This document shows positions 56,761-64,000 of a DNA stretch of 64,000 nt, in pieces. Both the position numbers and the translations under genes were made by a program. Source of the DNA: Mycolicibacter heraklionensis (GTDB lineage: Bacteria > Actinomycetota > Actinomycetes > Mycobacteriales > Mycobacteriaceae); assembly GCF_019645815.1 (NCBI RefSeq), contig NZ_CP080997.1, forward strand, positions 3,228,880 to 3,292,879, in the 5' to 3' direction. Under the pieces are notes generated by a model. That model was not told the DNA's origin. It saw only the letters and a program-made list of their open reading frames with translations, and did not search any database. The number at the start of each line of letters is the position of its first letter. Within the stretch, counting starts at the first letter, position 1.

Positions 56761-57777
56761 CTAGAGCAGTCCCAGAATCCGGTCTCCGGTGGCGACGGTG
56801 GACAGCTTCTGCCCGCCGCGGGTGGCCAAGTGCTGCTCGACGGCCGAGTCGACCTTCTCGGCTGCGGCATCCTCGCCGACGTGGGCCAGCAGCAACGCCA
56901 CCGACATGATCGCCGCGGTCGGGTCGGCGATGCCGCGGCCGGCGATATCGGGAGCGCTGCCATGGACCGGCTCGAACATCGACGGGTTCGTGCGGGTGGC
57001 GTCGATGTTGCCGCTGGCCGCCAATCCGATACCGCCACACACCGCGGCAGCCAGGTCGGTGACAATATCGCCGAAAAGGTTGTCGGTGACGATCACATCG
57101 AAGCGACCGGGGTCCGTGACCAGATAGATGGTCGCGGCGTCGGTGTGACAGTAGGCGATCTCGACATCGGGGTACTCGGGCGCGATCTCCTGCACCGTGC
57201 GCCACCACAGATCCCCGGCGAAGTTGAGCACATTGGTCTTGTGCAACAAGGTCAGGTGCTTGCGCCGGCGCTGCGCCCGGCCGAACGCATCATGCACCAC
57301 GCGGCGCACCCCAAATGCGGTATTGACGCTGACCTCCGAAGCGATCTCGTGCGGGGTACCGCGCCGCAGGAAGCCACCGGTGCCGGCGTAAGGCCCCTCC
57401 GTGCCTTCACGCACCACTACCAGGTCGATCTCCGGGTTGCCGGCCAGCGGGCTGCTGACCCCCGGATACAGCCGCGCGGGCCGCAGATTGACGTGGTGAT
57501 CCAGCGCGAAACGTGCCTTGAGCAGCAGGCCGCGCTCGAGGACGCCGGACGGAACCGACGGGTCACCGATCGCGCCGAGCAGGATCACGTCGTGGCCGCG
57601 GATCTCCTCCAGCACGGAATCCGGCAGCACCTCGCCGGTGGCGTGATAGCGCTTGGCGCCCAGGTCATATTCGGTCTTCTCGGTGCCCGGCAGTACGGCG
57701 TCGAGCACCTTGATGGCTTCGGCGATGACCTCCGGGCCGATCCCGTCGCCGGGGATGACGGCAAGTTTGAGGCTCAT
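56761..57777 (-). CDS. leuB: 3-isopropylmalate dehydrogenase
   Basis: 338 residues: [47 protein letters not shown], the active-site [28 protein letters not shown] stretch and [15 protein letters not shown]. It oxidatively decarboxylates 3-isopropylmalate in leucine synthesis. The start overlaps the serA stop by 4 bp. Marks the right edge of the accessory island. Confidence 0.97.
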   Translation of the reverse strand: MSLKLAVIPGDGIGPEVIAEAIKVLDAVLPGTEKTEYDLGAKRYHATGEVLPDSVLEEIRGHDVILLGAIGDPSVPSGVLERGLLLKARFALDHHVNLRPARLYPGVSSPLAGNPEIDLVVVREGTEGPYAGTGGFLRRGTPHEIASEVSVNTAFGVRRVVHDAFGRAQRRRKHLTLLHKTNVLNFAGDLWWRTVQEIAPEYPDVEIAYCHTDAATIYLVTDPGRFDVIVTDNLFGDIVTDLAAAVCGGIGLAASGNIDATRTNPSMFEPVHGSAPDIAGRGIADPTAAIMSVALLLAHVGEDAAAEKVDSAVEQHLATRGGQKLSTVATGDRILGLL

Positions 57778-59360
57778 GTCAGGTCTACCTCTTCAATCTT
57801 GTTGGCGCCGACGGCAGCAGTGATCGCCGACTGCACGTCGGCGGGCACCTGGCGGTCGACCCGCAGCAGGACCGTCGCGGCAGGGCCTTCGGCGTCTTCG
57901 GACAGCTGCGCAGCGTGGATGTTGATGCCCGCCGACCCCAGCAGAGTGCCGATCTTGCCGAGCGCGCCGGGCTGGTCGGAGTAGTTGATGATCAGGTTGA
58001 CGCCCTGGGCCCGCAGGTCGAAGTGCCGGCCGTTGATCTCGACGATCTTCTCCACCTGCTGGGTGCCGGACAGTGTGCCGGCAACAGTGACGGTGGAACC
58101 GTCAGCGGTGACCGCCTTGAGCTCGACGACGCTGCGGTGGTTGGGGCTTTCGGTGGCGGTGCCGATCTCGGCGTCGACGCCCCGTTCGGCGGCCAGGGCA
58201 GGTGCGTTGACGAACGTCACCGGGTCTTCGATGACCGCCGAGAACAGTCCGCGTAACGCCGACAACCGCAGCACCCCAACGTCTTCGGAGGCCAGTTCGC
58301 CACGCACCTGCACCGACAGCGACACCGGCAGCCCGTCGGAGAGCGCACCCGCCAGCAGCCCAAGCTTGCGCACCAGGTCCAGCCAGGGCGCGACTTCCTC
58401 ACTGACCGCGCCGCCGCCGACGTTGACCGCGTCGGGAACGAATTCGCCGGCCAGCGCCAGCTTCACACTCTTGGCGACGTCGGTGCCGGCCCGGTCCTGG
58501 GCCTCGGCCGTCGATGCGCCCAGGTGGGGGGTCACCACTACCTGCGGCAGGTCGAACAACGGCGAGTCGGTGCACGGTTCGGTAGCGAACACATCCAGGC
58601 CGGCGGCCCGGACGTGGCCGCTGGTGATCGCCTCCGCCAGTGCCGCCTCGTCGATCAGCCCACCCCGGGCCGCGTTGACGATGATCACCCCGCGCTTGGT
58701 CTTGGCCAGGGCTTCCTTGCCGATCAGACCCGCGGTTTCGGGGGTCTTGGGCAGGTGTACCGAGATGAAGTCGGCGCGGCCGAGCAGCTCGTCGAGGCTG
58801 AGCAACTCGATGCCGAGCTGGGCGGCGCGGGCCGCCGACACATACGGGTCGTAGGCGACGATGTGGGCGCCGAACGCGGCCAGCCGCTGGGCGACCAGCT
58901 GTCCGATGCGGCCCAGGCCGACCACGCCGACGGTGTGGTCGTAGATCTCGGTGCCGGAGAACGACGAGCGCTTCCACTCCTTGTTGTGCAGCGAGGTGTC
59001 GGCCGCCGGGATTTCCCGGGCAGCGGCGAGCATCAGCGCGATCGCGTGCTCGGCGGCGCTGTGGATGTTCGAGGTCGGGGCGTTGACCACCAGCACTCCG
59101 CGGGCGGTCGCGGCGTCGACGTCGACGTTGTCCAAGCCGACCCCGGCGCGGGCCACGATCTTGAGCTTGGCGCCGGCCGCAAGGACCTCGGCGTCGACGG
59201 TGGTGGCCGAGCGCACCAGCAGCGCGTCCGCTTCCGGTACCGCGGCCAGCAGCTTCTCCCGGTCCGGGCCGTCCACCCAGCGAACCTCGACCTGGTCGCC
59301 AAGGGCGGCGACGGTGGATTGGGCGAGTTTGTCAGCGATCAAAACCACGGGCAGAGTCAC
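57774..59360 (-). CDS. serA: D-3-phosphoglycerate dehydrogenase (long form)
   Basis: 528 residues. A 2-hydroxyacid dehydrogenase core ([48 protein letters not shown]) is followed by an intervening ASB domain and a C-terminal ACT domain ([21 protein letters not shown]). This matches type 1 mycobacterial SerA, which is inhibited by serine. It begins serine synthesis from 3-phosphoglycerate. Operon with leuB. Confidence 0.97.
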   Translation of the reverse strand: MTLPVVLIADKLAQSTVAALGDQVEVRWVDGPDREKLLAAVPEADALLVRSATTVDAEVLAAGAKLKIVARAGVGLDNVDVDAATARGVLVVNAPTSNIHSAAEHAIALMLAAAREIPAADTSLHNKEWKRSSFSGTEIYDHTVGVVGLGRIGQLVAQRLAAFGAHIVAYDPYVSAARAAQLGIELLSLDELLGRADFISVHLPKTPETAGLIGKEALAKTKRGVIIVNAARGGLIDEAALAEAITSGHVRAAGLDVFATEPCTDSPLFDLPQVVVTPHLGASTAEAQDRAGTDVAKSVKLALAGEFVPDAVNVGGGAVSEEVAPWLDLVRKLGLLAGALSDGLPVSLSVQVRGELASEDVGVLRLSALRGLFSAVIEDPVTFVNAPALAAERGVDAEIGTATESPNHRSVVELKAVTADGSTVTVAGTLSGTQQVEKIVEINGRHFDLRAQGVNLIINYSDQPGALGKIGTLLGSAGINIHAAQLSEDAEGPAATVLLRVDRQVPADVQSAITAAVGANKIEEVDLT

Positions 59361-59375
59361 CCGGCCAGCCTAGTG

Positions 59376-59525
59376 GCCGGTCGCAAGCCCGGCGGAGCCG
59401 GGCGCAGCGGGCCGGCCACCACCAGCACAGTGCCGGTCGCAAGCCCGGCGGAGCCGGGCGCAGCGGGCCGGCCACCACCAGCACAGTGCCGGTCGCAAGC
59501 CCGGCGGAGCCGGGCGCAGCGGGCC
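59376..59525. repeat. Tandem minisatellite, 2.7 copies of a 56-bp unit
   Basis: Units start at 59376, 59432 and 59488; the third diverges after about 38 bp. The unit is rich in inverted GGCCGG/CCGGCC and GCCCGGCGGAGCCGGGC segments that can form hairpins. It sits in the 265-bp gap between serA and the oxidoreductase gene, which holds no other recognised feature. The sequence differs from the 25011/38626 family apart from general form. Confidence 0.9.
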
Positions 59526-59625
59526 GTGGTGCCCCGAGTTCGACAACGGCGGCGTCCGGCGGCCGGTGCTGGGGGGTGCGTCCGGATCTGGTCGCGTAGC
59601 GCGGGCGGCTCCCTACTATCGACGG

Positions 59626-61059
59626 ATGGACGTCACCGTCGTCGGTAGTGGACCCAACGGCCTGGCCGCCGCCGTCATCTGTGCCCGCGCAGGCCTGTCG
59701 GTTCAGGTCTTGGAGGCCCAGCCCACGTTCGGCGGCGGCGCACGCACCGCCGCCGATCCGCAGTTCAGTGACGTCGCCCATGACATCTGCTCGGCGGTGC
59801 ATCCGCTCGGGCTGGCGTCGCCGTTCTTCACCGAGTTCGATCTGGCCGCCCGCGGCGTGCGGCTGACGGCGCCCGAGATCTCCTATGCCAACCCTCTGGA
59901 TCACCGTCCCGCGGCGATCGCCTACCGGGACCTGGACCGCACCTGCGCAGAGTTGGAACATGGTTCGTCCTGGCGACGGTTGCTGGGCCCACTGGTCGCC
60001 GACAGCCAGGCCGTCGTGAAGTTTCTGCTGGGCGACAAGCGGTCCGTGCCGTCCGGGATCGCAACGGTCGCGCGCCTGGGGTTGCGGATGGCCGAGCAGG
60101 CCGGCCCAGCCTGGAACGCGACGCTGTCCGGCGACGATGCCCGCGCCCTCTACACCGGGGTGGCCGCGCACACGATCTCGCGGCTGCCGTCGGTGACCTC
60201 CGCCGGCGCGGGCATGATGCTGGCGACGCTTGGCCATACCGTCGGCTGGCCCATCCCCGTCGGCGGCAGCCAGGCGATCACCGATGCACTCATCGCCGAC
60301 CTGAGCGCGCACGGCGGCCAGCTGGCCGCCGAAACCCCGGTGAGAAAGCCGCCCGGCGGCGTGGTGCTGTTCGACACCGCCCCCACCGAACTGCTGTCGG
60401 TCTACGGGGACGCGCTACCGGCACGGTATGCGAAGGCACTGCGCCGTTACCGGTTCGGCTCTGCGGCCGCCAAGGTCGACTTCGTGCTCTCCGATGAGGT
60501 GCCGTGGAGCGATCCGCGGCTGGTGCAGGCGCCCACGCTGCATCTGGGAGGTGACCGCAAACAGATGGTCCACGCCGAAGCCGAGATCGCCGCCGGCCGG
60601 CACGCACCGCAGCCGATGATCTTGGCGGCGCTACCGCATCTGGTCGACCCGTCCCGCGTCGACGCCGCCGGACGGCGTCCGATGTGGGCTTATGCCCACG
60701 TCCCGGCCGGCTCGACCGTCGACCAGGCCGAGACCGTCACGGCAGGCATCGAGCGTTTCGCCCCCGGCTTCCGCGACATCGTGGTCGCGGTCCGGTCCGT
60801 GCCGGCAGCCCAGCTGGCAAACCACAACGCCAACTACGTCGGCGGCGATATCGCCGCCGGAGGCAACAGCGCATGGCGGGCTCTCGCCGGTCCAACTCCC
60901 CGGGTAAATCCTTGGGCCACAGCGATTCCCGGGGTATACCTGTGCTCGGCAGCCACACCGCCCGGCGCCGGGGTGCACGGAATGTCCGGCTACTATGCCG
61001 CGCGCACCCTGCTGCGACGCGAGTTCGGAATTGACCGGCTGCCGAGCCTGGCGCCCTGA
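59626..61059 (+). CDS. Phytoene-dehydrogenase-like FAD-dependent oxidoreductase
   Basis: 477 residues. The N-terminal dinucleotide motif VTVVGSGPNGLAAAVICARAGLSVQVLEAQP and GGGARTAADPQF (GG doublet region) are those of amine oxidase/phytoene desaturase flavoproteins; PPGAGVHGMSGYYAAR at the C-terminus closes the FAD site. The substrate is unknown; a homologue lies next to serA1 in M. tuberculosis. ATG 59626 starts directly at the FAD motif. Confidence 0.9.
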   Translation: MDVTVVGSGPNGLAAAVICARAGLSVQVLEAQPTFGGGARTAADPQFSDVAHDICSAVHPLGLASPFFTEFDLAARGVRLTAPEISYANPLDHRPAAIAYRDLDRTCAELEHGSSWRRLLGPLVADSQAVVKFLLGDKRSVPSGIATVARLGLRMAEQAGPAWNATLSGDDARALYTGVAAHTISRLPSVTSAGAGMMLATLGHTVGWPIPVGGSQAITDALIADLSAHGGQLAAETPVRKPPGGVVLFDTAPTELLSVYGDALPARYAKALRRYRFGSAAAKVDFVLSDEVPWSDPRLVQAPTLHLGGDRKQMVHAEAEIAAGRHAPQPMILAALPHLVDPSRVDAAGRRPMWAYAHVPAGSTVDQAETVTAGIERFAPGFRDIVVAVRSVPAAQLANHNANYVGGDIAAGGNSAWRALAGPTPRVNPWATAIPGVYLCSAATPPGAGVHGMSGYYAARTLLRREFGIDRLPSLAP

Positions 61060-61243
61060 CCGGGCCTAGCCATGTAGGACGCCCGCGAACGCGACAACTT
61101 TGCGGGCACCTACAGATCACACAGATATTTGCCAGTTAATTAGAGACAGACTGCCAGGTTTGGTGTAGCCTCAGCTAACTTGTGTCGGGCGTTACAGGGA
61201 CGCCCGATAGTGGCACAAGTCACACTTCAGTTAAGGAGAAACC

Positions 61244-61879
61244 GTGCCTACCATCCTTCGTCCGTTTGCCTTGGCGGGCGCCGCGCTCATCGGCGCCAGC
61301 GCCATCGCCGCAACTCCCGTAGTCGTCGCCCCGGCGAACCTGCACATGCCGGCCATCGAACTCACCGCTGACGGCAGCGGTGTGCTCGATGGCGCGCTCA
61401 GCAACATCGACTTCTCCGGTATCTTCAGCGGCCTCGGCGACTGGCTGAACAACATCGACTTTTCCGCGATCTTCAGCGACCTGTTCGCCAACATCGACCT
61501 GTCCGGCATCTTCAACGATCTGTTCAGCAACATCGACCTGTCGGGGATCTTCAGCGGACTCACCGGCTTCCTGGCTAACTTCGACCTCTCCGGCATCCTC
61601 AGTGGCTTCTTTGACAACTTCGACTTGTCAGCCATCTTCGGCGGCCTCGGCGACGTCTTCGCCAACTTCGACCTGTCGGGGATCTTCAGTGGGCTCACTG
61701 ACCTGCTGACCAACTTCGATCTGTCGAACCTGTTCGGCAACTTCGACCTGTCGAACCTGTTCGACAACTTCGACCTGTCGGCCCTGTTCGACGACTTGGA
61801 CCTGTCGAACTTGTTCTCGGGACTGGACCTGTCCGGCTGGGTCGACGGCTTGCTCGGCGGCCTGCTCGGCGGCCTGTAA
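61244..61879 (+). CDS. Secreted repeat protein with DLS-x-IF units
   Basis: 211 residues. A signal-like N-terminus (MPTILRPFALAGAALIGASAIAATPVVV) resembles leaders of exported mycobacterial proteins I associate with GjpA-type porins (moderate confidence). From about residue 54 to 205 there are about 12 units beginning N[IF]D[LF]S-x-[IL]F, spaced 16, 13, 16 or, toward the end, 9 residues; the tail is GGLLGGL. There is no cysteine. The repeats are amphipathic and acidic. GTG 61244 follows a strong AAGGAG site. Function unknown; the wall or outer membrane is the likely location. Confidence 0.8.
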   Translation: MPTILRPFALAGAALIGASAIAATPVVVAPANLHMPAIELTADGSGVLDGALSNIDFSGIFSGLGDWLNNIDFSAIFSDLFANIDLSGIFNDLFSNIDLSGIFSGLTGFLANFDLSGILSGFFDNFDLSAIFGGLGDVFANFDLSGIFSGLTDLLTNFDLSNLFGNFDLSNLFDNFDLSALFDDLDLSNLFSGLDLSGWVDGLLGGLLGGL

Positions 61880-61894
61880 GTACCAACAAACGGC

Positions 61895-61924
61895 GAGTGG
61901 CCCCTTCCTCGGAAGGGGCCACTC
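61895..61924 (+). terminator. Hairpin terminator after the DLS-repeat gene
   Basis: A perfect 14-bp stem (61895-61908 with 61911-61924) with a minimal TC loop, followed by GTTATTA. It lies 15 bp after the stop codon. Confidence 0.88.
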
Positions 61925-61944
61925 GTTATTAGGGGTCTTCTTCA

Positions 61945-61979
61945 CCGCGATAGCCGTTGTGGGCCAACGGCTATCGCGG
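61945..61979 (-). terminator. Hairpin terminator after ilvC
   Basis: A perfect 15-bp stem (61945-61959 with 61965-61979) with a 5-nt loop TGGGC lies between the first hairpin and the ilvC stop at 61998; it suits termination of the convergent ilv operon. Confidence 0.85.
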
Positions 61980-61997
61980 AGAAATCAGCACCGCCGC

Positions 61998-63065
<1,068 letters not shown>

Positions 63066-63578
63066 CTATTTGGTCGTGCCGATGCCGCGCGGACCGCGAG
63101 ACAACGATACGAGACCCGATTGGACGATCTCGCGGATGCCATAGGGCTCCAGCACCCGCAGTAGCGCGTCGAACTTGGCCGGCGTGCCGGTGGCCTCAAC
63201 GATCAACGACTCCGGAGAGACATCGATCACCCTGGCGCGGAACAGGTTCACCGCCTCCACGATCTGTCCGCGGGTACTGGCATCGGCACGGACTTTGATC
63301 AGCGCGATCTCGCGGGAGACGGAATTGTCCTCCTCCTGCTCGACGATCTTGATGACGTTGATCAGCTTGTTGAGCTGCTTGGTGATCTGCTCCAGCGGGG
63401 TGTCCTCCACCGAGACCACGATCGTCATCCGCGACATGTTCTTGGTCTCGGTGGCGCCGACGGCGAGCGACTCGATGTTGAAGCCGCGGCGGGAGAACAG
63501 CGCCGCCACCCGCGCCAGCACACCGGGCTTGTCTTCGACCAGCACCGAGAGCGTGTGGGTCTTCCAACCTGTCGCCAT
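63066..63578 (-). CDS. ilvN: Acetolactate synthase small (regulatory) subunit
   Basis: 170 residues: an ACT domain THTLSVLVEDKPGVLARVAALFSRRGFNIESLAVG, then SREIALIKVRA and a second ACT-like half. It confers valine feedback inhibition on IlvB. ATG 63578 shares one base with the ilvB stop (TGATG). It lies 36 bp before ilvC. Confidence 0.97.
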   Translation of the reverse strand: MATGWKTHTLSVLVEDKPGVLARVAALFSRRGFNIESLAVGATETKNMSRMTIVVSVEDTPLEQITKQLNKLINVIKIVEQEEDNSVSREIALIKVRADASTRGQIVEAVNLFRARVIDVSPESLIVEATGTPAKFDALLRVLEPYGIREIVQSGLVSLSRGPRGIGTTK

Positions 63579-64000
63579 CACGCGTGCCCCTCGTTGTTCT
63601 CGTCGTCGAACAGCGGCCGGATGCCGCGTGCCGCCTGGATCTCGTCGTTGCTGGTGCCGGCGGCCACCATCGGCCACACCTGAGCGTCCGCACCGACGAT
63701 GAAGTCGATCACCACCGGCCGGTCGGTGACCGCCCGAGCCGCCTTGATCACGTCTTCGACGTCTTCCTCACGCTCGCAACGCAATCCGACACAGCCCAGG
63801 GCCTCGGCCAGCATCACGAAGTCGGGGATGCGGTGCGAGTGGGTGGCCAGGTCGGTCTGGCTGTAGCGCTCCCCGTAGAACAGCGTCTGCCACTGCCGCA
63901 CCATGCCGAGGTTTCCGTTGTTGATCAGCGCAACCTTGATCGGGATTCCCTCGATCGCGCAGGTGGCCAGCTCCTGGTTGGTCATCTGGAAGCAGCCGTC
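63578..64000 (-). CDS. ilvB: Acetolactate synthase large subunit, C-terminal fragment at the window edge
   Basis: About 140 C-terminal residues of the ThDP-dependent catalytic subunit: [51 protein letters not shown] sequence (in pieces: [21 protein letters not shown]), with the metal and ThDP Asn within. It condenses two pyruvates, or pyruvate with 2-ketobutyrate. The N-terminal three quarters lie beyond base 64000. Confidence 0.96.
   Translation of the reverse strand, partial: DGCFQMTNQELATCAIEGIPIKVALINNGNLGMVRQWQTLFYGERYSQTDLATHSHRIPDFVMLAEALGCVGLRCEREEDVEDVIKAARAVTDRPVVIDFIVGADAQVWPMVAAGTSNDEIQAARGIRPLFDDENNEGHA

Noticed and set aside
59376..59525. CRISPR array
   Set aside because: Units are directly abutting with no unique spacers and no cas genes nearby; it is a simple tandem repeat. 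The same applies to 25011-25125 and 38626-38748.
61156..61180. IdeR-like iron box upstream of the DLS-repeat gene (TTGGTGTAGCCTCAGCTAA)
   Set aside because: Only about 13 of 19 positions match the consensus and the symmetric half-site pattern is broken, so it is not supportable as an IdeR site.

Overview
The window is a piece of a high-GC mycobacterial chromosome. Gene content and order follow what I recall of the Mycobacterium tuberculosis coaD-to-ilvB stretch: coaD, rsmD, pyc, VKOR/DsbA pair, lipN-like, AKR, HNH, recG, DAK2, rpmB, ung, thiL, ddl, gpsA, fbiD, ppk, mutT1, hupB, leuD, leuC, IclR, PPOX, tRNA-Glu, tRNA-Gln, gltX, FAH, MFS, then leuB, serA, an amine-oxidase-like protein, ilvC, ilvN, ilvB. 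F420 synthesis (fbiD), a lysine-tailed HU (hupB) and MmpS-like domains support a non-tuberculous Mycobacterium/Mycolicibacterium. No transposase, integrase, CRISPR array or phage gene was seen.

Three regions depart from that backbone. (1) Bases 477-8351: two large LuxR-type ATPase regulators (LAL family) flank three paralogous secreted proteins built from a duplicated Cys-containing repeat; two of these carry an added C-terminal domain (MmpS-like or SH3-like). A near-identical 23-bp site with a GGGA-N3-TCCC core lies upstream of two of these genes and of a third small gene, always exactly 19 bp from a TAGC(G/A)T -10 box. (2) Bases 38453-42355: ectoine/hydroxyectoine synthesis (ectA, B, C, D) followed by a DUF3830-type gene; ectA carries two perfect 57-bp repeats inserted in frame, and ectB has its own promoter and a leader of about 139 nt. 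(3) Bases 42352-56713: a poorly understood module (amidase, 2-hydroxyacid dehydrogenase, two Asp/Glu-racemase-like proteins, GntR regulator), then an IclR regulator divergent from a ten-gene overlapping operon. That operon encodes a Rieske ring-hydroxylating oxygenase, a cis-dihydrodiol dehydrogenase, a class II aldolase-type decarboxylase and PcaH, PcaG, PcaB, PcaL, PcaI, PcaJ. Regions 2 and 3 together form an island of about 18 kb between the MFS gene and leuB.

The operon reads as conversion of a phthalate-like aromatic acid to protocatechuate and on to beta-ketoadipyl-CoA. The electron-transfer partners of the oxygenase, the final thiolase and a transporter are not in the window. The backbone genes cover pyruvate carboxylation, disulfide formation, DNA repair, polyphosphate and nucleotide hygiene, cell-wall D-Ala-D-Ala, and leucine, serine and branched-chain amino-acid synthesis.

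Small tandem minisatellites (55-57 bp units) occur at three loci; two share a core sequence and one of these lies inside ectA. No stretch longer than about 270 bp lacks a gene.
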